From: Erinaceus europaeus | Taxonomy: Eukaryota; Chordata; Mammalia; Eulipotyphla; Erinaceidae | Length of the DNA: 64,000 nucleotides | Assembly (NCBI RefSeq): GCF_950295315.1 | Contig: NC_080175.1 | Span: forward strand, 86,965,581-87,029,580 | Direction: 5' to 3' | Part shown: positions 52,949 to 64,000 of the stretch, piece after piece | Layout of the letters: each line of letters opens with the position of its first letter | Position numbering within the stretch: position 1 is the first letter of the stretch | Made by a program: the position numbers and the translations under genes | The notes under the pieces: model-generated | Seen by the model: the letters and a program-made list of their open reading frames with translations, nothing else | What the model was told of the DNA's origin: nothing | Database searches by the model: none

Positions 52949-54786
52949 TAGGTTAGCTTCAGTTTCCCTTGTCTGCATTCCAAAAATTCCCAATTGGTAA
53001 ATCGTGAATTCTTCCAGAGGCTCTGGACTCAGACCGTGCCTTACAGTATCCAACAACAAGGTCTGAGATGAGTTTATTTTATTTAAAATGAAAATGAAAT
53101 AGCACGAAAAGATAGTGTCAGACTTATCCTCTCATTTACTCCTATAAATTATTCTTCGTGGCTAATGTAGCTAGTCGCTGAAACTATTGCTTTGACACAA
53201 CACAAAAACACCAGATTTTTTTTTGTACTGGATAGTGAAAAGCTACTGACTTTTATACCAGATTATTATTACAGCAATTACACAGCTGACATGCAGAAGC
53301 CTTGAAGATACGTGACCCTTGGGATAGCAAACAAGAAGTCTGAAATAAATGAAACTCAAACCAGGGAACGTGTTGATGGTCAGCACTGCTCCTGTTGGCA
53401 AGAGAGTAGTTTCTAGCCAACAAGAAACAATTTGCATACTACTTACTCCAGACATTACTTTCCTCCAGGTCACACATTAATTGACTAGCCAGGTGCTCAG
53501 AGTAAGGAGAATAACACCAAGTGTTTAATAAAAATCCTTTCAAGAAAGCACAATGTAATCCCAAACATGATTGCCTTGATAATAATTGATACCTGGGGGC
53601 TAGCTTATAGCCTGAATCAATAATGGTTATTTTTTTTCCATCTCAAACCTATAAAATTTCAGACATGATCCTTTCCCACACCCCTTGCCATAAGTGCTAA
53701 AAGCAAAGTCGTGTCAAATTCCTGATTCCACTTCTATTACAGACACAATGCAAGAGATAAAACTTAATGATTTTTTACAAACACAACCCATTTGTCAGCA
53801 TTGACTGGTCACTTCAATGAAAGAACCAGTCAATTTAATAAAATTGGTCAAACCAGCCTTAAGCTGAAGTGACAAACAGAAGCATTCTAAATAATCAAAC
53901 ATTAAGTAGACTAGGTGTGTTCACTTCAATAATCTTAATGTGGTTCTGAATCTTAACTTTTCTGTTTGTCTGTTTCTTATATGCACTTGTCTTTGCTCTG
54001 TGGACAAAATGGTAGTACTAGGGAAAAAAAAGCCAGATGTCTTTCACCCCCAGTGGTCACAACCAATCATTTGAATGAGCAAAATATGTTGGCAAATAGA
54101 ATAAGACTGTCCCCACACCTTCTGACTGAGGGCATGCCCAGGAGTTCTACACGGGGCTTTTTAATCATCGGCATGTGAAAAATCCAGAAGAGACATTGCC
54201 CCTAGCCACAGTATAATTGGTTATATACATACAGTATAAACATACGTTTACTGGACAGTGGACACAAGAATACCAAATTAGAAAACATACCCAACTGACT
54301 CTACCAGCATTCTAAGAATAGGCAGCAGAGCTAGGGCTTTCTAAAGCCCTAAACAATCATGGTAATTCACTTCCAACTGTTGCCCTGCTGTCTCCCTTCT
54401 AAGCAGCCAGGGGAGAGCTGCTGCATCTCTCAGATAACAAGGTAATTAATGTTAAAAGGGGGACCATATTGAGGAGGGTCAGTTGTAGCTTCAGAATTAT
54501 AAAAAGGTAGAATTAAAGAGCCTATTTCCTTTCGACGCTAACTTATTTTTTTTTTCTGAAGCTTATTTTAAAGAGATTTGAAAAGGCAAGGGTAAAAACA
54601 TGAATAAACAAAAGCTATTAGAAGAAAATAAAATGCCTTTCCTCTCAGGCTTTTTCCATTACAGAACTTTGCCAGAGCCCCAGTGGCATTTTATAACCCA
54701 ACATTCCAAAATTTGTTTCATTTTATCTACTTTTTTTTTAAAGAAAACCTTGTCATAGAATTTGCTCATATAAATGTTTAGATATA
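52949..54786. other. Single-copy DNA
   Basis: 1.8 kb without recognisable repeats or genes. Confidence 0.4.
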
Positions 54787-54955
54787 GAGGAAGCACAGTG
54801 GCTAGAGACTTGGACTTAAAAGACAGGAAGTCCTATCCATAAGAATGATGTCCAGAGTTTGATCTTTGGTGTCACATGTGCCAAAGTGATAAACTGGTAG
54901 TCTCTGTCTCTGTCTCTCTCTCTTTCTCATATATATGTATTTTTAACTTTTTGAG
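54787..54955 (+). repeat. Short tRNA-derived SINE (fourth family)
   Basis: gaggaagcacagtggctaga, cttggacttaaaagacagga, gtttgatctttggtgtcaca, gtgataaactggtagtctct, (TC)n. Confidence 0.6.
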
Positions 54956-55244
54956 AGGTGATACCATTTTTCAATGGGCCAAGGGTCTTCCCAACTTACA
55001 CCCTGATTCCAAACCTTGTAGATAGTTAAATAATCATGATTTGTTAATTGCTCAAACTACTGACAGGATTTCAACTGCTATAACATAACTCCTGGAATAA
55101 CTCTACCATCAGAAGATGTTGAGGATATGAGGAAGTTGTTACATGAGATGACTGCATACTATGCAAATGCTCTACATTAAATTAAAAGACTATAGATATT
55201 TAATACCACCCTGAAGTCCTTGAAAATGACTTCCTAATAAGTGA
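54956..55244. other. Single-copy DNA
   Basis: Nothing recognised. Confidence 0.35.
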
Positions 55245-55405
55245 TGGTGTTACTTCTGTCTTTAAATCTATCGGGCCTGTAGTTTTCTTCTTTTGTTGTA
55301 TCCCTGTCTGCTTTTGCTATCAGAGTGATGTTGGCTTCATAGAAGCGGGAAGGGAGTATTCTTGTGTTTCAATCTTTTGGGAGAGTTTTAAAATAGCTAA
55401 ACATC
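55245..55405 (-). repeat. L1 ORF2 fragment, antisense
   Basis: gggcctgtagttttcttctt, ttgttgtatccctgtctgct, atcagagtgatgttggcttc are the reverse of the RT region at about 60,825-60,930 of the large L1. Confidence 0.7.
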
Positions 55406-55714
55406 AAAAGGCTATGCATTCAAATGCAAAAGAGCTAAGAATTGAATGAAACCTTGAGAAATTAGATTTAAATAGAGATTTTGTAATCCTAAAAATGGTC
55501 ATTCTCTTACATTTTACACTTAGTATTTTAATGCATATCAATACATTTATAGTTCAAAACAACTATAGGAGATAATTATGCCTCTCACCCTCATTATTTT
55601 AGGATAAAAAAACTTTGGCACTGAGAAATTTTGGAAATTAACAAAGATAACACTGCTAATAAGTTATTGTGGGGTTTGTATTTGAGTCCAGAAAATATAT
55701 TATCAAGATCCACT
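55406..55714. other. AT-rich single-copy DNA
   Basis: Nothing recognised. Confidence 0.35.
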
Positions 55715-57248
55715 CTCCCCCCCACCCTTTTATTGAGGGGGGGCTGTTAATGGTTTATAATATAGTTGTTGACACATGGGTAGAGTTTCTCATTTTTCTG
55801 TGATAGGAGTCAGCAGAACCCTCTCACTCCAAACTATTCCACCATTAGGCACAAGGATTCCAAAACCTTTTCCAGCCCACCCCCTTCCTGCTTCTCCAGA
55901 GCTTTCGCTCTGCTAGAGTATACCATAGTCAAGCCAAGTTTCACTGTGTGTTTTTCTTTTTCGTCCTTGTTTCTTAATTTCCACCTATAAGTGAGATCAC
56001 CTGGTATTCCTCCCTCTCTTTTAGACTTACCACACTCAACATTCCTTCAAATTCCATCAAACATGAGTGGAAAAAGATAAACTCATAATTTTTTAACAGT
56101 TGATATATAGGGGCTGAGTAGTAGCACACCTGGTTGAGTGCACATGGTGGAGTGCACAAGGACTCAGGTTCAAGCCCCCTGTCCCCACCTCCAGGAGGAA
56201 AGTTTCACAAGTGGTACAGCAGGGCTGCAGGTGTCTCTCTGTCTCTCTCCCTATCTCTCACTCCTTTCTTTCAATTTCTGGCTGTCTCTATCCAATAAAT
56301 AAATAAAGATTTAAAAAAAACTTAAAAAATAGTTGCTATATAATCTCACTACTTTCTTAGTCAAACATATGTTTTTAGGCATCTGTGTTGCTTCCAACTT
56401 TGAACTGTTATGAATTGTGCTGCTATAAACAAAAATGTACATAGATCTCTTTGGATTGGTGTTTTTGTTTCCTTTTATAAATATTCAGATGAGAAATTGC
56501 CATAATTTAAGGTTATACTTTAGACTCACCTTCAATAGCCTGAGAAATCTCCAGGCTGGTTTCCACAAAGGTTGGACCAATTTACAATTCCATAGTCAGC
56601 ATAGAGAGGTCCCCTAAACCCCACCATTTGTTCCCTATCCTTTAGTATGTGTGACATTCTCACAGGGGTAACGTGGTATCTCACTGTTCACCTTATTTTC
56701 ATTGCTCTGATAATGACTTTGAGCATTTGTTCACATGTCTGTTGGGCCTTTGGATCTCTTCATCAGTAAAGATTCTGTTAATGTCCTCACCTCATTTTTT
56801 AAGGGTCATTTGCATTTTTATCACTGAATTTAGTGAGCACTTTATATTATGGGTTTTTAACTCTTTACCTGATAAACATCATGTAAAGTGTTTCTTTCAT
56901 TGTGTAGGCTGACTTTCTGTGTGGTTATGGCTCCCTTTCCAGTTTGATGTCCAATTGGCTTATTTTGTCTTTGTTTTTTCTTGCTGTTGATCTTGAGTCT
57001 TTGAAGATGTTTCGGAAATTAAGGTTTTGAAGTGTCCTATCAATATTTCTTTTTACATATTTAATGGTTTTTAGTCTAACGTCCATGTTTTTTATCTATA
57101 TGAAGTTGACTGCTGTGTTTGGTGATATGTGGTAGTCCAATTGCACTTGTTTGCATGTTTCAACTCAATTTTCCCAACACTACTTGTTGAAGAGAATCAA
57201 AAGAGATTCTCCATTTATTTTGGAACCTAGTATCAAAAATTAGATGTC
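55715..57248 (-). repeat. L1 3' half, antisense
   Basis: Antisense to the 3'UTR and ORF2 C-terminal region of the large L1, from its terminus (about 55,715) back to sequence equivalent to about 62,100 (ending near aaaaattagatgtctgg). An ERI-2 SINE is inserted at 56,111-56,325. It lies immediately head-on to the sense L1. Confidence 0.8.
56111..56325 (+). repeat. ERI-2-type SINE in an L1 3'UTR
   Basis: ggggctgagtagtagcacac to ccaataaataaataaagat; flanks agttgatata and agttgctata form an aged TSD. Confidence 0.82.
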
Positions 57249-58315
57249 TGGCTTTTCTCTCCTCTCTTTGGTCAACTAGGACTATCAAAGGAGACCAACT
57301 TGGACCACAACAAGGCTGAACTAGAACTACTTTGGGAACCCACCAAATTACCAGAGAATCACAACTCTTCCAAGACCTCTAGCTCAACCTAGCTGAGAAA
57401 CTTCTCTTCTTCTTCTAGCATTTGCCAGAAACTTCTCTAAAAAACAAGGAATATCAAAATCACCTGAGACTGCAACAAGACGAGACTGGAACTACTTTGA
57501 GAATCCACCAAGTCACTGGTGAGTGAAAACACGTGTGTTTCATGGACAGAGAAGAGCCTAAGGAGAGATTCCTGGGGCTACTCCTGAGTTGCTGGTTAAC
57601 ACTCACAGTGTGCCAGTTGAGGAACTACCTTCAGTCTGTTTTACCAAGAAAAAGACTGATGAAGGGAGGAGAGGACTCACCTAAGACTCACAAATGCAAC
57701 TGTGAGTCTCCATTTGCAACTGCCCTCAGAGGCTGGAGCAACATGGGGAAGACCCTGTAGTGACATCAAGAGACAGAGAACTGACCAAGAAACTCAGAAG
57801 ATCTACACCTTGGTGGTCTAGTGGTGGGGCTGTATAGTGGGAGCCTTTCCATATTGTTCTCCTGGTGAGAACATGGTGAATAATTTCCTCAGAACCCACA
57901 GACTATAAACAGGACTTTTTTAGAAACTCGCAGGGCCCAGCAGTGCTGCCCGGCTTGGCAGAGAAGATAAATTGAGCCCAGAGATTTGGATACTTTGTGT
58001 GGGGGAGCCTCTTTGCATAACCACTGTGCTATCTCTCCCCCACCATGCTTTATCTCTTGGTCAAGAGTGAGTGATTAAGCTAAATAACCTACTTATAGGT
58101 AAAAAGCTCTCAGTCTACCTTAGCCTATAGGGCAGACAAAGAACAAAAGAGGCTTACAACCACTGTGCTTCATCTCAGGGATTGAGATAACACTAACACA
58201 ACTGTTAATTTCCACAATTGTGAACTCTTTAAGTACCTTACTTAAACACAAGTCAATCCAGGCAAGAGTGATCAGTGGACTGCAAAATACTGAGAGAAGG
58301 ACCTCATAAAACATT

Positions 58316-59247
58316 ATGGTCATGGTTAAACCAAGGAGAAACACTGACAAAATGAACCACAACAAAAGTATAGCTAAAAGCCCCCTCAAAGGAAGAAACA
58401 CAGAAAAATTCGATCAACATCCAAACACTAAGGAATTAGTCACAGTAGTGAATAAAGAGTTTGGAACAATTGTTATCAGAAAAGCAGAAATAACAAATGA
58501 GTCTTTGAAAGAAAGCACTAACTATCTCGAGGTAATTAGAGAACTGAAAGCTAAAATAGCTGAGCTAAGAGCACAACTAGCTGACCAAGCTAGTACAGTA
58601 TCAGAACAGGGTAAGAAAATAGCAGAGCTACAGAAAACAACAAAGGGGAGAGAGAATAGAATAAATGAGGCAGAAAACAAAATTATCAATATTGAGGGCA
58701 AATTAGAAAAAACTAAGAAAGAAGTAACAGATCTCATAAAGAGATTAATAGATACTGAAAACAACAACAGAGGCATATGGGATGACTTCAAAAGAAATAA
58801 TATACACATTATAGGCCTACTAGAGGAAGAAATAATGGGGAAGTAAACATTCTACAGGACATAATAGCTGAGAACTTCTCTAATCTACACAACATAAAAG
58901 ACATAAAGGTTCAAGAAGCCCAAAGTGTCCCAAAAAGAATTAACCCAGACTTAAAGACACTAACACTCGTCATATTTAGAGTGAAAAGGAATAAGGATAA
59001 AGAAAAGATCCTGAAGGCTGCAAGAGAAAATCAGAGTCACTTACAGAGGAAAACCTATAAGATTAGCAACAGACTTCTCCACACAAACACTATAGTCCAG
59101 AAGAGAATAGCAAGATATTTATCAAGTGCTCAAGGAGAAAGAGTTTCAACCAAGACTGCTGCATCCTGCCAGACTGTCATTCAGATTAGATGGAGGCATA
59201 AAAACCTTCTGAGACAAGCAACATTGAAGAAATCAACTATCACCTAG
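58316..59247 (+). pseudogene. L1 ORF1 remnant
   Basis: ORF1p is the trimeric RNA-binding chaperone of L1. From the ATG at 58,316 the frame is open for 176 codons. Residues about 65-150 are a heptad-rich coiled coil (ELKAKIAELRAQLADQ, LEKTKKEVTDLIKRL), and the RRM begins (GIWDDFKRNNIHIIGL). A stop at 58,844-58,846 and later frame changes scatter the RRM/C-terminal domain. The motif KEKILKAAREN is at about 59,000-59,030, and the C-terminal part (QPRLLHP-type) is readable only in a shifted frame to about 59,240. Confidence 0.8.
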
Positions 59248-59339
59248 CCTGCCCTGAAAGAAGTTCTGAAAGTTCAGACCACCACAATAGGACATATATC
59301 AAAACACTCTAAAACTCTACAAGAACGGCGTGAAAATAT

Positions 59340-62300
59340 CTTCAATCTTTGATATAAATAAACGTCAATGGCCTGAATTCACCTATTAAAAGACACAGAG
59401 TAGGAAGATGTATCAGAAAACACAACCCAACAATATGCTGTCTACAGGAAACCCACCTAACTCAACAAGACAAACACAGACTTAAAGTGAAAGGATGGAA
59501 AACTATCATACAAGCCAATGGCCCACAAAAAAGGGCAGTAACAGCTATTCTCATATCTGACACGATAGACTTTAAAATAGATAAGATTTTAAAAGATAGG
59601 AGTGGACACTACTTAATGCTCAGAGGATCAGTCAACTAAGAGGACTTAACAATTATTAACATCTATGCACCCAATGAGAAGCCATCTAAATACATTAAAC
59701 TTCTACTGAAAGAGCTACAGCAATATATTAACAGCAACACAGTCATAGTAGGGGACTTCAACACCCCACTCTCTCAACTTGACAGATCATCCAGGCAGAA
59801 AATCAATAAAGACAAAAGGGAGCTAAATGAAGAGATAGATAAACTAGAACTATTAGACATTTTAAGAGTCATTCATCCCAAGAAACTGGAATACACATTT
59901 TACTCAAGTTCATGTGGTCATTCTCAAGAATAGACCACATGTTAGGCCACAAAGACAGCATCAGCAAATTCAAGAGCATTGAAATCATCCCAAGCATCTT
60001 CTCAGACCACAGTGGAATTAAACTAACACTTAACAATCAACAAAAGATTAGTAACAGTCCCAAAATGTGGAAGCTCAACAGTACACTTCTTAACAACTTC
60101 TGGGTCAAAGAGGAAATCAAGGAAGAAATCAAAATGTTTCAAGACTTCAATGAAAATGAAGACACAAGCTATCAAAATATTTGGGACACAGCTAAAGCAG
60201 TACTAAGAGGGAATTTCATAGCTATACAAGCACACATTAGGAAACAAGAAAAAGCACAAATAAACAGCCTGATTGCACATCTTAAAGACCTAGAAGAAGA
60301 AGAACAAAGGAACCCTAAAGCAACCATAAGGACAGAAGTCACTAAAGTTAGGGCAGAAATAAATAACATTGAGAATAAGAAAACCATACAAAAGATCAAT
60401 GAAAGTAAATGTTGGTTCTTCGAAAGAGTGAACAAAATTGACAAACCTTTAGCCAGACTCACAAAACAAAAAAGGGAGAAGACCCAAATAAATCAGATAG
60501 TAAATGAAAGAGGAGATATCACAACAGACACCGCAGAAATTCAACGTATCATGCGAGGCTTCTATGAACAACTATATGCCACCAAGCTAGAGAACCTGGA
60601 AGAAATGGACGATTTCCTAGATACCTACCAACTTCCAAAACTAAGTAAAGAGGAAGTGGATGACATGAACAGGCCCATCACAGCTAATGAAATTGAAACA
60701 GTTATCAAAAATCTCCCCCAAAATAAAAGTCCTGGACCAGATGATTTTACAAATGAATTCTACAAAACCTTCAAAGAAGAACTAATACCTCTACTTTTAA
60801 AAGTCTTCTAGAAGATTGAAGACACTGGAATACTCCCTGCCAGCTTCTGTGAAGCCAACATCACTCTGATACCAAAAGCAGACAGGGACACAACCAGAAA
60901 AGAAAACTACAGACCAATATCTCTGATGAACATAGATGCGAACATATTGAACAAAATTCTAGCCAACCGGATTCAGCAGTATATCAAAAAGATTGTTCAT
61001 CGTGACCAAGTGGGGTTTATCCCAGGCATCCAAGGTTGGTTTAATATACGTAAATCAATCAATGTGATCCACCACATCAACAAAAGCAAGACCAAAAACC
61101 ACATGGTCATATCAATAGATGCAGAGAAAGCCTTTGACAAAATACAACATCCCTTTATGATCAAAACACTACAAAAAATGGGAATAGATGGAAAATTCCT
61201 GAAGATAGTGAAGTCTATATATAGCAAACCTACAGCCAACATCATACTCAATGGTGAAAAACTGGAAGCATTTCCCCTCAGGTCAGGTACTAGACAGGGC
61301 TGCCCACTATCACCATTACTATTCAACATAGTGTTGGAAGTTCTTGCCATAGCAATCAGGCAGGAGCAAGGAATTCAAGGCATACAGATTGGAAGAGAAG
61401 AAGTCAAACTCTCCTTATTTGCAGATGACATGATAGTATACATGGAAAAACCTAAGGAATCCAGCAAGAAGCTTTTGGAAATCATCAGGCAATACAGTAA
61501 TGTGTCAGGCTATAAAATTAACATTCAAAAGTCAGTGGCATTCCTCTATGCAAACACTAAGTTAGAAGAAATTGAATCCAGAAATCAATTCCTTTAGCAA
61601 TAAATTCCTTTAGCAACAAAATTTAGCAACAAAACAATTCCTTTAGCAACAAAAACAATAAAATGTCTAGGAGTAAATCTAGCCAAAGAAGTAAAAGACT
61701 TGTATACTGAAAATTATGAGTCTCTACTCAAAGAAATTGAAAAAGACACAAAGAAGTGGAAGATATTCCATGTTCATAGGTTGGAAGAATTAACATCATC
61801 AAAATGAATATATTACCCAGAGCCATCTACAAATTCAGTGCTATCTCCATCAAGATCCCAAGCACATTTTTTAGGAGAATAGAAAAAATGCTACAAGTGT
61901 TTATCTGGAACCAGAAAAGACCTAGAATTGCCAAAACAATCTTGAGAAAAAAGAACAGAACTGGAGGCATCACACTCCCAGATTTCAAACTGTATTATAG
62001 GGCCATTGTCATCAAAACTGCTTGGTACTGGAACATGAATAGACACACTGACCAGTGGAATAGAATTGAGAGCCCAGAAATGAGGCCCCACACCTATGGA
62101 CATCTAATCTTTGACAATGGTGCCCAGACTATTAAATGGGGAAAGCAGAGTCTCTTTAACAAATGGTGTTGGAAACAATGGGTTGAAACATGCAGAAGAA
62201 TGAAACTGAATCACTGTATTTCACCAAATACAAAAGTAAATACCAAGTGGATCAAGAACTTGGATGTTAGACCAGAAACTATCAGATACTTAGAGGAAAA

Positions 62301-63134
62301 TATTGGCAGAACTCTTTTCCGCATAAATTTTAAAGACATCTTCAATGAAACGAATCCAATTACAAAGAAGACTAAGGCAAGTATAAACCTATGGGAGTAC
62401 ATCAAATTAAAAAGCTTCTTCACAGCAAAAGAAACCACTGCCCAAACCAAGAGACCCCTCACAGAATGGGAGAAGATCTTTACATGCCATACATCAGATA
62501 AGAGTTTAATAACCAACATATATAAAGAGCTTGCCAGACTCAACAACAAGACAACAAATAACCCCATCCAAAAATGGGGGGAGGACTTGTACAGAATATT
62601 CACCACAGAAGAGATCCAAAAGGCCGAGAAACACATGAAAAAATGCTCCAAGTCTCTGATTGTCAGAGAAATGCAAATCAAGACAACAATGAGATATGAC
62701 TTCACTCCTGTGAGAATGTCATACATCAGAAAAGGTAACAGCAGCAAATGCTGGAGAGGCTTGGGGTCAAAGGAACCCTCCTACACTGCTGGTGAGAATG
62801 TCACTTGGTCCAGCCTCTGTGGAGAACAGTCTGGAGAACTGTCTGAAGGCTAGAAATGGACCTACCCTATGACCCTGCAATTCCTCTCCTGGGGATATAT
62901 CCTAAGGAACCCAACACACCCATCCAAAAAGATCTGTGTATACATATGTTCTTGACAGCACAATTTGTAATAGCCAAAACCTGGAAGCAATCCAGGTGTC
63001 CAACAACAGATGAGTGGCTAGGCAAGTTGTGGTATATATACACAATGGAATACTACTCAGCTGTAAAAAATGGTGACTTCACCGTTTTCAGACGATCTTG
63101 GATGGACCTTGAAAAATTCATGTTTGTGAAATAA
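59340..63134 (+). pseudogene. L1 ORF2 remnant (endonuclease-RT)
   Basis: ORF2p nicks target DNA and reverse-transcribes L1 and SINE RNAs. Endonuclease domain from about 59,340 ([27 protein letters not shown] near 60,010) with a stop at 59,636. RT domain about 60,700-61,590: [59 protein letters not shown] (61,418-61,441). Stops at 60,809-60,811 and 61,595-61,597; a local triplication at about 61,587-61,650. The C-terminal domain is open 61,804-62,853, then shifts frame to end at 63,134 with LPYDPAIPLLGIYPKE and IYTMEYYSAVKNGD. Confidence 0.88.
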
Positions 63135-63424
63135 GTCAGAAACAGAAGGATGAATATGGGATGATCTCACTCTCAGGCAGAAGCTGAAAAACAAGATCAG
63201 AAACGAAAACACAAATAGAACCTGAAATGGAATTGGCATATCGCACCAAAGTAAAAGACTCTGGGGTGTGTGGGTGGGGAGAATACAGGTCTATAAAGGA
63301 TGATAAATGACATAGTGGGGGTTGTATTGTTAAATGGGAAACTGGGGAATGTTATGTATGTACAAACTATTGTATTTACTGTTGAATGTAAAACATTAAT
63401 TCCCCAATAAAAAAATAAATTAAA

Positions 63425-64000
63425 AGAACACTCTAAAAATATACAATAGTGGCATTAAAATATCTTCAATTTATAATATCAATACATGTCAATGGCCCGG
63501 ATTCACCTATTAACAGGCACAGAGTAGGAAGATGGATCAGAAAACACAACCCAACCTTATGTTGTCTGCAGGAAACCCAACTAACTTAACAAGACAAACA
63601 CAGACTCAAAGTGAAAGTATGGAAAACTACCATAGAAGCCAGTGGACCATAAAAAAAAAGGCAGGAGCAGCTATGCTCATATCTGACATGACAGACCTTA
63701 AAAGAAATAAAATTTTAAAAGATAGGTATTGGACATTACTTAGTGCTCTGAGGATCAATTAATCAATCAAGAGGACTTAATGATTATCAACATCTATGCA
63801 CCCAATAAGAGGTCATCTAATAAATACATCAAACATCTACTGAAAGAGCTACAGCAATATATTAACAGCAATACAGTAATGGTAGAAGACTTAAACAACC
63901 CACTCTCTCTACTTGACAGATCATCCAGGCAAAAATCAACAAAGAATCGAAGGAGCTAAATGAAGAAATAGATAAACTAGAACTATTGGACATTTTCAGA
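63425..64000 (+). repeat. Second sense L1 (ORF2 endonuclease), cut by window end
   Basis: Closely matches 59,304-59,890 of the previous L1: gtcaatggcccggattcacc, aaaacacaacccaacctta, atctatgcacccaataagag, ctacttgacagatcatccag. It begins just after the tail of the first L1 and continues past the window. Frames are interrupted. Confidence 0.85.

Larger units (their letters stand above)
57249..63424 (+). mobile_element. Near full-length L1 retrotransposon, inactive
   Basis: About 6.2 kb in the order 5'UTR (57,249-58,315), ORF1 remnant, ORF2 remnant, 3'UTR (63,135-63,405), AATAAA (63,406-63,411) and an A-rich tail. The 5'UTR contains two related monomer-like blocks (ctagaactactttgggaacc at about 57,312 and ctggaactactttgagaatc at about 57,488). 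Stops and frame changes in both ORFs show it is dead. No clear TSD was found. The left neighbour is an antisense L1 and the right neighbour another sense L1. Confidence 0.88.

Overview
This is a gene-poor, AT-rich stretch of mammalian nuclear DNA. I assign it to a hedgehog (Erinaceidae, probably Erinaceus) because it is filled with the two tRNA-derived SINE families known from hedgehogs, ERI-1 and ERI-2. Each carries recognisable A and B boxes, a pyrimidine-rich middle and an A-rich tail, and several copies have perfect target-site duplications (TSDs). I found no exon of a host protein-coding gene. The only host-gene-derived sequence I recognise is a processed pseudogene of the mitochondrial chaperonin HSPE1 (about 41,464-41,815, minus strand).

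Layout. 1-15,757: single-copy AT-rich DNA with L1 fragments, SINEs and a perfect 41-bp-arm AT-rich palindrome (8,694-8,802). 15,758-24,082: a three-level nest. A 5'-truncated L1 3' end with a 15-bp TSD holds a SINE and a complete 7.73-kb proviral insertion (16,145-23,874, minus strand). 24,083-41,344: more L1 and SINE fragments, a GAA/TTC repeat, a 32-bp tandem repeat, and a long-3'UTR L1 tail split by a solo LTR (28,919-29,406, 6-bp TSD). 41,345-43,020: the HSPE1 pseudogene beside an unexplained, possibly LTR-like, CpG-richer segment split by nested SINEs. 43,021-55,244: SINEs, microsatellites and single-copy DNA. 55,245-64,000: L1-dominated, with an antisense L1 3' half, a near full-length but decayed sense L1 (57,249-63,424) and the start of another L1 running off the window.

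The provirus is the most notable item. It is a class II (betaretrovirus/IAP-like) element organised LTR-gag-pro-pol-LTR without a recognisable env. The LTRs differ at only two positions and are flanked by the 6-bp duplication caaatg, so the insertion looks young. Gag is one long open frame of 499 codons with a strong Kozak start, an N-terminal hydrophobic segment (as in ER-directed intracellular A-type particles), three 21-residue tandem repeats, a capsid with a major homology region, and one intact zinc knuckle. Protease is read by -1 frameshifting at a textbook TTTAAAC slippery site followed after 7 nt by a predicted H-type pseudoknot. Pol (RT, RNase H, integrase) keeps its catalytic motifs but is split by two frame changes.

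Limits: everything here was read by eye. Repeat boundaries without a stated TSD are good to about 10-20 bp, family names rest on recognition rather than a database search, and start codons of proviral frames were checked against the nucleotide sequence.
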